Shown: positions 1-9,200 of the stretch, piece after piece | Layout of the letters: each line of letters opens with the position of its first letter | Numbering within the stretch: position 1 is the first letter of the stretch | Origin: Methanobacteriota archaeon | GTDB taxonomy: Archaea; Thermoplasmatota; Thermoplasmata; RBG-16-68-12 | Assembly (NCBI GenBank): GCA_020029475.1 | Contig: JAIBJG010000010.1 | Location: 1 to 35,442, forward strand | Direction of reading: 5' to 3' | Length of the DNA stretch: 35,442 bases | Notes under the pieces: model-generated | Database searches by the model: none | Seen by the model: only the letters and a program-made list of their open reading frames with translations | Told to the model about the DNA's origin: nothing | Program-made: the position numbers and the translations under genes

Positions 1-386
1 TTCATCGAGACCTTGCCCTCTTCCCCGTTGTAGGTCACGGTCGCTCCCTGCACCAAAGCGTCCTTGAGCTCCTGCTGGCTCACGGGCTTCAGCACCGGTC
101 CGCCCGTCGTCGCCTGCGCACCCGGGGCGGCATCGAGGAACGATGCCGGGCCGGAGCTAGCGGCGTGCGGGTTCGCGGCGAGCGTTTCGGCTTCTCCCGC
201 GCTCATCGCCGTATGGCTTTCGTCGAAGGCCGACAGCAACCGTCGGTCCTCCCCACGCGTCCCCACATTCGGGGACACACTCACACTACCGGGCGGTGCG
301 ATCGCAACCGCAAGCCCGGCGAATGCTCCGAGCACCATGACGACTACGATGCACAGAGCCACCGCTGCTGTTCGCCAATTCTTCAC
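1..386 (-). CDS. Secreted protein of unknown function, N-terminal part (cut by window edge)
   Basis: The reading frame enters at a GTG (384-386, complement) and runs off the left edge, giving about 128 residues. A strong Shine-Dalgarno stretch (complement of 393-400, GGAGGGGA) lies about 7 bases upstream and fixes the start. The N terminus is a clear signal peptide: MKNWRTA, then a hydrophobic run (AVALCIVVVMVLGAFAGLAVAIA) and a small-residue cleavage region. The mature part is Ala/Gly/Ser/Thr-rich, low in complexity and carries no motif I recognise. It is the first of several exported proteins in this half of the window. The gene follows, on the same strand, the large propeller fusion ending at 659, with a 272-base gap that probably holds its own promoter. 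Export is well supported; function is unknown. Confidence 0.72.
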   Translation of the reverse strand, partial: MKNWRTAAVALCIVVVMVLGAFAGLAVAIAPPGSVSVSPNVGTRGEDRRLLSAFDESHTAMSAGEAETLAANPHAASSGPASFLDAAPGAQATTGGPVLKPVSQQELKDALVQGATVTYNGEEGKVSM

Positions 387-658
387 TTAGTTCCCCTCCG
401 ATGGAAATGAAGTCGCCCCAAGGTTCGAGCCTTTCCCCTGATACGCCCGCGACTTACGTCCGGCCGTCTCGGCTCGTTCCCCCAGACCGTACCCCCCTCA
501 TTCCAAAGGGCCAGGGCACGCTGAACGCAAGCTCATTGGAAAACGCGTTCGCAACCGCTCTCAGACGGTCGCTCCTCCGGTTTCCCCTGCGCAATTACGC
601 GCATGAGCCCTCGCTCCGCGAAACCCCGCGTCAGTATTACCACGTGTCGTATTTAACG

Positions 659-3600
659 CTACCGGGACGGGCTCGGCCCTTTTCTCCGCACGCGCCGGGT
701 GGCGAGAGGCAGGATCAGGGCGACGAGGAGGAACGCCAGGACCGGTCCCTCGGGGATCGATGCGACGACGACCCGCCCGTCGTTGTCGGTCGGGTTCCCC
801 GAGTTCTTGTCCCAAAGGTACGCGCCGATCGCGACCGTCGTCCTCGGGTCGTTCCCGAACCTCCCCGCCCCGAGAGACCAGCCGAACCGCTCCGTGTTCT
901 GGCTGCCGGAGAACGTCTCGTCGACGGTCTGGTCCCCGAGGGGGTCGTCGAACCAGTAGGCGCGGCCACGGTTCGTGCCGCCCCCCGCCGCGAAGGGCGC
1001 CCCGATCATCGCGTCCGCGGTCCCGTCGTCGTCGAAGTCCGCGATCAGGACGACCATGCCGAACTGCTCCGCGCTGGACTGGCTCGACAGGGTGATGTCC
1101 GGAGTCGCCCCCGAGGACAATCCGCTCCCGCCGGAGTCCGCGAGGTAGATGTACGCGTTGCCGGCGTTCGAATTCTTCAGTGGCGCGCCGACGAGGAGGT
1201 CCGCGTGCGAGTCCCCGTCCAGGGCACCGACGGAGACCGAGGCCCCGAACTGGCCGGCCCCTCCGGACGCGGGGGCGCTGATCGTCACGGGAGGGTACCG
1301 GTTGCCGGACCCGGACGTGAACTGGCTCCCCTTGAAGAGGTGGATCCGCCCGGTGTTCGACGAGTACACGGGCTCGCCGACGACGATGTCGGGATACGCG
1401 TCGGAGTCGATCTTCCCGACGGAGAAGGACCTGCCGAACCGGCCCGACGCGTTCGTGATCGGCAGGAGCGTGTAGTTCGCGGAGGACACGGGGGACGAGA
1501 ACGGGCTCTTGTACAGGAACACGGCCCCGTCCTGGCTGGAGAGGCCGCCGTCGTCGTCCCGCCCCTCCTCCGCGATCAGGACGTCATCGTAGAACGCGTT
1601 GTCGACGTTCCCCGCCGCGACCCACCACCCGAAGTTCTGGGGGGACGATGGCGGCGTGAACTGGACGTCCACGGTCGTGTCGAAGGAGGAACCCCCGAAG
1701 TAGATGGAGACGTCGCCGGAGCCGATGATCCCCGACTTGCGGGCGATCAGCGCGTCCCAGTACGCGTCGTTGTTGAACTTGCCCGTAGCGACGGAGTAGC
1801 CGAACTGGACGCTCGGCGTCGTCCCATTGATGCTGACATCCGGGGTCGTCTCGTCCGCGGCGAAGGGGCCGTAGTAGATGTACGCGTAGCCGTGGGCGGT
1901 CCCGCCCCGGTTGTTGTCGGGCGCCCCCGTGAGGACGTCCGCGTACCCGTCCGCGTTGAAGTCCCCGACGGCGACGGAGTACCCCAAGTGCTCCCCCTGT
2001 TTGTACCCGGGTCCGTCGTTCCTCAGGGTGTAGTTCACGGCGGGGTCGATGACGAGCGGATACGCCGAACCCTCGAGGAGGGCGGCGGGGAGAGGGATCC
2101 TCAGGAGGCGGTTCTCCATGTCGGCCTCGAGGGTGAGAGGGGTCCTCGCGCCGTTCGCGTCGAGGGCGAATGGGGACGCGAACTCGAACGCACGCCGGTC
2201 GCCATCGTAGATCGCCGTGGGGTGTCCCGCCTCCACCCAGACGGTGGCGTCCCCGAGGAGCTCGAAGGGGAACGTGAGCGCCGGCAGGAGGCCCGGGCGG
2301 TCCTGGAGCACGAAGTCTTCCTTCAGGCCCGCGACATCCACGGAATAGCGAACCTCGACGCCCGGACCCGAGTACGTGACCCCGACGGGTGTTGGGGCGA
2401 CGGACCACGACGAGAGGGGCGCGTCCGGGATCGGCGGGAGGGTCCACGCAATCGACGCACCGCCGGATCCGAGCTCCACCCGGCCCGAGGAGGAGAACTC
2501 GACCGTGAACCGGCCCTCGGACAGGAATACCCCTCCGGGTCCCCCGCGAACCCCGCGGGTGCCGGAAACAGGGGTGGAGTCCGCGGGGCCCGCCCAACTG
2601 CTCGTCTCGAAGACGACCTCGATCGACCCCGACGCGGTCACCGGCAGGGACGCCTCGATCCGCCGCTCGTCCGTCGCGGCCTCCGGAGGGAGGGGAAGCG
2701 GCTGCCACCCGCCCTGCCATTCGAACCCGGCGAGATGGGTGGTCCTCCCGTAGATCCCGCGGACCTCGAGGAGTCGATCCGCCCCCCGGAGGCCGAACAT
2801 CGGTACCCCATCGGGAAGCGTGCGGTCCAGGTCCACGTACGCGCGGAACACGTCTTCCCCCACGACCCGCGGGGGCGGCGGCGTCGGCGGCTGGGGTTCC
2901 CCGGAGGGAGGGGGGCCCGAGTGCCGGACGGGGGCGGGCGTGCCCGCAAGGAGCTCCCCGCGGACGTCCGCGTAGAGGAAAAGGCTCGGGCCGGTGCGGT
3001 TCGCGGCGAAGCCGAAGATGTCGTGGTCCGCGTCCACCGCCGCGGGGTCCGTGTCCGCGCTGATCTCCGGGCCCCAGTCCCCGAACCATCCGTCGATCGT
3101 CTTGCCGCCGGGCGCGGACTCCACGTACACGACGGTGGGGCCGCCGACGATGAGGGAGGGGCGGTCCGAGGCGACCCCGCGCAGCTCCACGGTTACTCGA
3201 CTCCCCGGCGAGGCGAGGCTCGTGTCGATCCGCACGGTGAGGGTCCGGCTCCCGCCGCGGGCGAGGGACACGGGCAGCGCCGCGGGCCGGATCGGGGTCC
3301 CGTTCGTCACCCGGAGGTCCAGGTCCGTGACGTTCACGGGGGCGCCAAAGGCGTCGAGCTGGATCGTGAGGACGTCCGGCGTGCCCCGGGCGACCAGGTC
3401 CCCCAAGCTGGACGGGCGGACCCGGACCGCTCCGGGCTCGATCCCGAATGCGACGGAGGAGAACGAGCGGCTGCCCCTCCCGTCCTCCGCCATGAGGAAG
3501 ATCAGGGGGTCCGTTTCCGGGAGCTCGTCCCAGGGGATCGACATCTCCAACGCGCAGGGCGCGACGTCGCAGGGGGAGGGGAGGCGGCGATCGACCCCGA

Positions 3601-5203
3601 CTGCCGCGGAGACGGACCCAAGGGACTGCCACGCGGACCAGTTCGTCGGGTCGCCGCCCGAGAACGTGCGGAAGGAGGTCCGCGTCACCGTGCGCGAGGT
3701 CCCCTCCACGGACGCCATGAGGTCGGCCCCGAGGCCCTGGACCCGATACCCGGATGTCGGGTTCCGGTCGCGGTCGAGGAACACGTGGAGGGTCTGGGAG
3801 ACCGTGGCGTGGTCGAACCAGGGGCCCCGGACCGTCGCATACAGCAGGAGGACCCCGGAATCCGTCAGGACCTGGAATCCCGTCAGCGCGACGGAGGGGT
3901 TCACGGCGGCGGGCGGTGTCTGCTCATACCCGGGCTGCCGGGCCCATGCGGCGTCCCACTCCTCGAACGTCCCGTCGATCCCGAACCGGGGCCGGGACGC
4001 GGGCTCCGGGAGGAGCATCGGGGTGAGGAGCAGCAGCCCGGCGACGAGTGGGACCACGTACAGCTTCCAGCGGGAGCGACGCGCCTCGAGGAGGGCCCGG
4101 CGGCCCCCGAGGCCGTTCGTGAACCCGTTCCCGTTCGTGAGCCCGTTCGTCATCCCGCGGCGGGCCGCTGCGATCGTCGACGTGAGCCCGTTCACCCGAC
4201 CCTGGGGGGCCGTGGGTGCGGCCATCTTCCGCTTCTTCGCGAGGCCGTTCGTGAGCCCGCGGGGCGTGGGCTCGGGGCGCGCGGGGGCCCCCTCCTTGCC
4301 CGCGGGGGCGGGCGCCGGCAGGGTCGCGGGCGCCTCCGGCCCCCCGGCCTCCAGCGGGGCTCCGGGAAGGCCGACCCGCTGCCCGAGGGCCTCGATGTAG
4401 TCGAGCACCTCCGGCTCCCCGGGACCGCGGATCGGACGCGGGCTCTTGCACACGGGGCACTCCGGGGCGCCCGCAGGGATCGTCGACTTGCACACGGGGC
4501 ACTCCACGGCAGCGGCGGGCGCGGACGCGGGCCGCTTCGGGGCCTCGAGGACGAGCCTCCCCTCCACGAGGGTGAGGACCATCCCGGAGCGGGGCAGGGG
4601 CGTGCCCCCGATCGCGACGACGGCGAGGCCCACGCCCGCGGGCCTTAGCTGCCGGAGATCGAGGACCATGTCGAACGACTCGACGACCGGGGGGGCGACC
4701 CCGTGGGCGCGGGGAGCGATGACGAGGGCGAGGGCCCCGGAGGCCCTCGTGACCGCGAGCAGCCTCGCGGCGAGGTCCTCGAGGGACAGGGACGCGATGG
4801 ACGGGGGCAGGGTCCGGGAGAGGTCGACGGAGACCCGGACGGACCGGAACTCCTTCGCGGAGGCCAGCGCGGCGGTCAGCGCGGCCTCGATCGCGGGAAG
4901 GCCGCCGGGATCCCCGTTCTTCGGGGCCGCGACGCGGTCCCAGTCCACGGGGACCGCGCGGCCGAGGGACACCGCCTTGTCCGCGTCGAACCCGAGGTTC
5001 CCCATCCGGCGGAAGAGGTCCCGGATCGCGGCATCGGACCCGACGAGGACCGCGGCCTCCCCGTTCCTCAGGCCCTCCAGGAGGAACTGGACGGCGAGCT
5101 GGTCCTTCTCCTCCGCGGGCGGCACCAGGAGGAGCACCGCCCCCGCCTTCGGGATCCCCCCGGGGACGAGGTGCTCGAACCCGTCGATGCCGAACCGGCT
5201 CAC
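659..5203 (-). CDS. Single-pass membrane protein: degenerate KaiC/RadA-like domain, zinc ribbon, NGL repeats, FG-GAP propeller
   Basis: This 1514-residue protein starts at GTG (5201-5203, complement) behind a GGGGAGG Shine-Dalgarno. Residues 1-220 look like a KaiC/RAD55-type ATPase: FEHLVPGGIPKAGAVLLL aligns with the usual entry to the P-loop and LAVQFLLEGLRNGEAAVLV with the segment after it. The Walker A position (27-34) reads VPPAEEKD, so the Gly-Lys-Thr needed for nucleotide binding is absent. C235, C238, C249 and C252 form a CPVC-X10-CPVC ribbon. Residues 316-366 carry Asn-Gly-Leu repeats, followed by basic residues and a membrane span (about 381-398). The outer part has two IDG-x3-(D/E)W domains resembling CBM9-type sandwiches (about 408 and 720) and seven FG-GAP repeats (about 1065-1465), several with DxNxDGxxD-like calcium loops. 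A final hydrophobic helix (1488-1503) follows IPEGP and ends in Arg/Lys. I infer a cytoplasmic sensor-like domain tied to an extracellular propeller. It is divergent from radB. The ligand and role are unknown. Confidence 0.85.
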   Translation of the reverse strand: MSRFGIDGFEHLVPGGIPKAGAVLLLVPPAEEKDQLAVQFLLEGLRNGEAAVLVGSDAAIRDLFRRMGNLGFDADKAVSLGRAVPVDWDRVAAPKNGDPGGLPAIEAALTAALASAKEFRSVRVSVDLSRTLPPSIASLSLEDLAARLLAVTRASGALALVIAPRAHGVAPPVVESFDMVLDLRQLRPAGVGLAVVAIGGTPLPRSGMVLTLVEGRLVLEAPKRPASAPAAAVECPVCKSTIPAGAPECPVCKSPRPIRGPGEPEVLDYIEALGQRVGLPGAPLEAGGPEAPATLPAPAPAGKEGAPARPEPTPRGLTNGLAKKRKMAAPTAPQGRVNGLTSTIAAARRGMTNGLTNGNGFTNGLGGRRALLEARRSRWKLYVVPLVAGLLLLTPMLLPEPASRPRFGIDGTFEEWDAAWARQPGYEQTPPAAVNPSVALTGFQVLTDSGVLLLYATVRGPWFDHATVSQTLHVFLDRDRNPTSGYRVQGLGADLMASVEGTSRTVTRTSFRTFSGGDPTNWSAWQSLGSVSAAVGVDRRLPSPCDVAPCALEMSIPWDELPETDPLIFLMAEDGRGSRSFSSVAFGIEPGAVRVRPSSLGDLVARGTPDVLTIQLDAFGAPVNVTDLDLRVTNGTPIRPAALPVSLARGGSRTLTVRIDTSLASPGSRVTVELRGVASDRPSLIVGGPTVVYVESAPGGKTIDGWFGDWGPEISADTDPAAVDADHDIFGFAANRTGPSLFLYADVRGELLAGTPAPVRHSGPPPSGEPQPPTPPPPRVVGEDVFRAYVDLDRTLPDGVPMFGLRGADRLLEVRGIYGRTTHLAGFEWQGGWQPLPLPPEAATDERRIEASLPVTASGSIEVVFETSSWAGPADSTPVSGTRGVRGGPGGVFLSEGRFTVEFSSSGRVELGSGGASIAWTLPPIPDAPLSSWSVAPTPVGVTYSGPGVEVRYSVDVAGLKEDFVLQDRPGLLPALTFPFELLGDATVWVEAGHPTAIYDGDRRAFEFASPFALDANGARTPLTLEADMENRLLRIPLPAALLEGSAYPLVIDPAVNYTLRNDGPGYKQGEHLGYSVAVGDFNADGYADVLTGAPDNNRGGTAHGYAYIYYGPFAADETTPDVSINGTTPSVQFGYSVATGKFNNDAYWDALIARKSGIIGSGDVSIYFGGSSFDTTVDVQFTPPSSPQNFGWWVAAGNVDNAFYDDVLIAEEGRDDDGGLSSQDGAVFLYKSPFSSPVSSANYTLLPITNASGRFGRSFSVGKIDSDAYPDIVVGEPVYSSNTGRIHLFKGSQFTSGSGNRYPPVTISAPASGGAGQFGASVSVGALDGDSHADLLVGAPLKNSNAGNAYIYLADSGGSGLSSGATPDITLSSQSSAEQFGMVVLIADFDDDGTADAMIGAPFAAGGGTNRGRAYWFDDPLGDQTVDETFSGSQNTERFGWSLGAGRFGNDPRTTVAIGAYLWDKNSGNPTDNDGRVVVASIPEGPVLAFLLVALILPLATRRVRRKGPSPSR
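4106..4258 (-). repeat. Asn-Gly-Leu (TNGL) peptide repeats, juxtamembrane
   Basis: Within the large fusion protein, residues 316-366 contain GLTNGL, GRVNGLT, GMTNGLTNGNG and FTNGLGG. They are encoded by near-identical stretches of the complement of cgttcgtgagcccgttcgt. The tract lies between the zinc ribbon and the only internal membrane span, so on the cytoplasmic side if the N terminus is inside. I recall similar Asn-Gly-Leu tracts in membrane proteins from uncultured Thermoplasmatota, but this is memory and not a search. It could be a flexible linker, an assembly module or a recombination-prone coding repeat. Confidence 0.7.
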
Positions 5204-5470
5204 GCCCCGCCTCCCCGCCGGGCCGACGCAACGCGTGCGCTCCTCACGATTCCCCGTCCCCCGCGGCGGATCCCGTCGGAACGCGATCCACGAACGGCGC
5301 GGCCCGCGCCCGCGAGACCGTCCATTCCCCTCGTATCCCCGGGACCTCGCTCGCTACTGTAGGATTGGAATCGTATAGAAGTGTGGAACCCCTAAGAACT
5401 TTTCCCAGTGTGACTCCGAATCCATTGACGATCGGGGACGACCGCGCGAAAACGTGTGCGGGTCAAAGAG

Positions 5471-5479
5471 TTCATAACT
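5471..5479 (+). promoter_or_regulatory. TATA-like element of radB
   Basis: TTCATAACT lies 22-30 bases before the ATG at 5501 in an otherwise GC-rich leader. That is where a TATA box sits for a transcript starting at or next to the start codon. It supports the ATG at 5501 over the GTG at 5456, which the element would fall behind. No Shine-Dalgarno precedes 5501. Confidence 0.5.
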
Positions 5480-5500
5480 CGTCCTGCGGGTTCGCACGCG

Positions 5501-6169
5501 ATGCGGGTGGCCCTCGGCGCGAAGTCCGTGGACGACCTCCTCGGCGGAGGCTTCGAGGGCGGGTGCATCACCCTATTGTACGGGGAGGCGGGGAGCGGGA
5601 AGACGAACGTCTGCCTCCAGCTCGCGCGGAACGTCGTGAGGGCGGGGAAGAAGGTGATCTACATCGACACGGAGGGCGTGTCGATGGAGCGGCTCGAACA
5701 GATGTGCGGGGACGACTTCGAGGTCGTCGTGAAGAACATCCTGTTCACGGAGCCGTACTCGTTCGACGAGCAGGACGTCCTGATCGAGAAAGCGGTCCGG
5801 ATCACGGAGACGAGCCCGGATGTCGGGTTGATCGTGATCGACAGCGCGACGATGCACTACCGCCTCACGCAGCGGGAGGAGGCGCGGCGGGACGACCTCC
5901 AGACCCTGACCCGCCAGATCGCGAAGCTCGTCCGGGTGTCGCGGAAGGTCGGGATCCCCGTGATCGCGACGTCCCAGGTGTACACGGACATCGAGACGGG
6001 GCGGTTCCTGCCCCTCGGGGGGCACATGCTCACGCACTCCGCGAAGACGATCGTGGAGCTGTCGAAGACGGGACCGAGCACGCGGGCCGCACGCCTCGTG
6101 AAGCATCGCGCCGCGGAGGAGAACCGGACCGCGCGATTCCGGCTCACGAACAAGGGCGTCGAGGGCTAG
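5501..6169 (+). CDS. radB: RadB, RecA/Rad51 recombinase paralog
   Basis: This 222-residue protein matches the archaeal RadB family, a RadA paralog that assists homologous recombination and lacks the N-terminal helix-hairpin-helix domain of RadA. Visible landmarks are the entry motif KSVDDLLGGGFEGG, Walker A GEAGSGKT (28-35), the strand YIDTEGVS, Walker B-like GLIVIDSA, and the downstream PVIATSQVY and HSAKTIVELSK segments. Length is normal for RadB. The frame is open back to a GTG at 5456, adding 15 residues, but family proteins begin right at the MRVALGAKSVDDLL position and the TATA-like element supports ATG 5501. It is divergently transcribed from the large fusion, whose N-terminal domain belongs to the same RecA/KaiC superfamily but has lost its P-loop. 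Confidence 0.93.
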   Translation: MRVALGAKSVDDLLGGGFEGGCITLLYGEAGSGKTNVCLQLARNVVRAGKKVIYIDTEGVSMERLEQMCGDDFEVVVKNILFTEPYSFDEQDVLIEKAVRITETSPDVGLIVIDSATMHYRLTQREEARRDDLQTLTRQIAKLVRVSRKVGIPVIATSQVYTDIETGRFLPLGGHMLTHSAKTIVELSKTGPSTRAARLVKHRAAEENRTARFRLTNKGVEG

Positions 6170-6263
6170 TCGGGTCCGCATCACTAGGTATAACTAACGA
6201 TCGCGCGATGGCCTCACCCGAGGGCGCGCGGTCCCCGGGGCCCGACGGATCCCGGCCCGCGCC

Positions 6264-6281
6264 AGAGGAGGAGCGGGAACG
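6264..6281 (+). promoter_or_regulatory. Ribosome binding site in front of a non-canonical ACG start
   Basis: AGGAGG at 6266-6271 followed by a 7-base spacer and ACG (6279-6281), in frame with the signal peptide of the large secreted protein. A TATA-like stretch, GGTATAACTAA, at 6187-6197 lies about 80 bases upstream. Either ACG is the initiation codon, or a T-to-C change or read error has altered an ATG. Confidence 0.5.
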
Positions 6282-9200
6282 AACACGACGCGCCGTCCCG
6301 GAGTTGTCTCCGGGAAAACGGTCCTGGGGCTCTGCTGTCTGCTCATCTCCGCGATCCTCGTGGCGCCCGGTCTCGGATCCTTCGGGGCCGTCGGCCCCAC
6401 GCCGCCCGCGTCAAACGTCCGGGTGGACTCGGGGTCCGGCACGTCGTCCTCGCCGGCTCTCGCCGCGGAACCGTGGGGCCGGGTCCACGCCACGTGGCAG
6501 GACGACCGGACCGGATCCGGGGGGATCCACTATGCGGTCTCGTCGGACTACGGCGCGTCGTGGTCGGCGGACCGAAGGCTCGACGCTCCCGTTCCGGGCG
6601 TCGTGAGCTACGAGCCGGACGTCGCCGTCGATCTCACCGCGGGGGGCTCCAACGGAAGCGTGTACGTCGTATGGCAGACGTCGGGGGCCGGTTTGGAGGA
6701 CGTCTGGTTCGTGCGATCGCCGGATGGCGGGGCGACGTGGAATCTCGGGGTCGTGCTGGATCAAGGGACCGCGTCGACGTACCATCCGTCCGTCGCGGTG
6801 GACGGCCTAGGCAGGGTGTTTGTGGTCTGGGCGGACGACCGCGACCCGACGGGGCTCCAGGTGTTCCTGCGCAGCTCCCTGGACGGAGGGGCGAGCTGGA
6901 CGCCGGAGGTCTCCCTCAGCCGGACGGGGCTGCAGAACCTGCGGCCCGCGGTGTCGGCGCACGGCGAGGGGGTGTACGTGGCATGGATCTCCACGGACCT
7001 CGCGTCTCGGTACGCGATCACCGTGGCCGCCTCCGGGGACGGCGGGGGGACCTGGGCGACCACGGACGCCGTCGTCCGGCAGCTCCCGGAGTCGATCCGG
7101 GACTTTGACATCTCCACGGGCCCCGCCGGAGAGCTTCACCTCGTGGTCGCGAGCATCGACGCCGCGGCCTTCCAGCGGATCGAGTACGTCCATTCGGACG
7201 ACCTCGGACGCGCCTTCTCCGTCCCGGAGACCGTGGCGGGTCCGGTGACCGGCGCGACATTGAGGGACTCCCGGATCGCGGTCCTCGGACCCGTCGCCGC
7301 GGTCGCGTGGGCGCTCCAGGCGGCGGGGCCGATCGCGGCGGACTACGACGTGTATTACGCGTGGTCCTCCGGGGGGCCGTGGTCTGCGCCGATCCGCGTG
7401 GACGACACGAGCCGCAACGGGAATCCCGCGGACGACGCGTCCTCCCAGGACCGGCCCGCGATCGCCGCCGGGGGGGCGGTCTTGCACTTCGCCTGGGTGG
7501 ACGGACGCTCCGCGACCCTCCCGGACGTGTACACGTCCCGCGCGGAATGGGATCAGCCGCTGATCACGGAGGTCCGGGATTCCCCGGATGGGGAGGAGTT
7601 CGTCGAACTCTACGGCTGGGGCCGGACCCCGATCTCGATGGCGGGGTGGTCCCTGGAGGTCGACGGCGTGCGGTTCGACATCGGCGGCCTCGGCGCGATC
7701 CCGGCGGGGGCGTACGTCACCGTGGGGGACTCGTCCCCTGCGACCCTCGTCCTTCCGATCGACCTCGCCGACGAGGGTTCCCGGATCCGGCTCCTCGGTC
7801 CCGGCGGTGGGGAGGACGCCGCGGGCTTCGGACAGAAAGGAGTGGGTCCGGACCCGAGACCCGCGCAGTCCTCCGGCCGGTACACGGACGGCGTCGCGTA
7901 CGGTCGCACGTGGACGTGGCAATCGAGCCCGACGCCGGGCGCCGCGAGCTCGGTCCCACCGCCGATGCTCGGACCCCGCCTCGTCCTGAACGAGGTCTTG
8001 TACAATCCCTCGGACCCGGCCACCGCCTTCGTCGAACTCTACTACCGCGGGACCGCCCCCGCGACGCTGTCCGGGATCGCGGTCGTCGGGGACGCGATCG
8101 CCGCGCTGCCGCCGATCGACTTCTCTCCGGCGCAGAGATCCTACGTCGTGTTCGCGCCGGATGCACCGGGGCTCTTCTCGTCCCTCGACGCGGCGGGGGA
8201 CAACGTGTACCTCGCGGACGCCACGGGCCGGCTCTGGGACGAGGCGGGCTGGAGCACCCCGCACCAGAGGGACCGGGTGATGAGCCGGGTCCCGGAGGGG
8301 GAAGGGACCCACGATGGGTTCGACGACGCATCCTCGATGGCGGCGGGCTGGAGGTTCGATCTCCCGCCGGGCCTGCTGGGAATGCGGATCGAACCCGACC
8401 AGCGGGGACTCGGCGACCTCGGGGAGGTCGTGCGATACGACCTGACGGTCCGGAATGAGTTGCGGCACGCCGAGGACGTGGAACTCGAGGTGTCGAGCGC
8501 CCCCACGGGATGGCGGGTGGACCTCGTCGAGGCGGACGGCGTGACCCCGGTCGCGGACACGAACGGGGACGGGAAGCCGGACTTTCCGGACCTCTCCCCG
8601 CTGGAGACGAGGACCCTCGTCGCCCTCGTCTCGATCCCGTCCGCGCCTCCCGTGGGGGACACGGAGGTCACGAAGGTCTTCGCGTCCGCGCGGTCGAACG
8701 GGATGATCCGGGCGAACGCCACGCTCACTACGACGACGGTGCCCCACATCGACCCCTTCAAGTGGGCGGACCCCACGACGATCTACGCGGAGGGCTCCCC
8801 GAGCCCCCTCGTCACGGAGACGACGGTCCACCTCGAGATCGTCGGGTCGGGGCAGGCGATCGAGGAGCGGTTCCCCCAGGACACGATCTTCGTCGTCGAT
8901 TCCTCCGGGAGCATGACGGTCCCCCCGTTCAGCAGCGACCCGACGGGGATGCGGATCGACGCGATCAAGGCGTACATCGCCGGGATGGCCGCGACCGACC
9001 GCGCCGCGATCGTCGGCTTCGCCCGCGACCCGGACTACGGACAGGACCTAGGGGCCTGGCTCGTGAACGACATCGCGGGCGGGACCCCGACCCACCTCAC
9101 GTGGATGGACGCCCCGGGCAAGCTCGTCATGCAGGGGAACGCGGAGACGATGCGGTTCGGGAACGGGGGGACGAACATCGAGAAGGCGCTCCAGATCGCG

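Noticed and set aside
1584-3632. A second long minus-strand frame overlapping the propeller gene
   Set aside because: The Arg/Pro/Gly-rich translation has no motifs; it is an out-of-frame shadow of the gene covering it.
401-4648. A plus-strand open frame of about 1400 codons
   Set aside because: It is antisense to the propeller fusion. Its translation is dominated by Arg, Gly, Pro and Val with no domain, as expected from a GC-rich complement, while the minus-strand frame has clear domains.
5456-5458. GTG 5456 as the radB start
   Set aside because: It adds 15 residues not typical of RadB and would put the TATA-like element inside the coding region. It is not fully excluded.
5204-5500. A hidden RNA or small gene in the gap between the propeller fusion and radB
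   Set aside because: I found no tRNA-like fold, no palindrome and no convincing short coding frame; it appears to hold only divergent promoters.
6360-6362. GTG 6360 as the start of the large secreted protein
   Set aside because: It would begin in the middle of the signal peptide and has no Shine-Dalgarno, while the upstream codons encode the charged and hydrophobic parts of that peptide.
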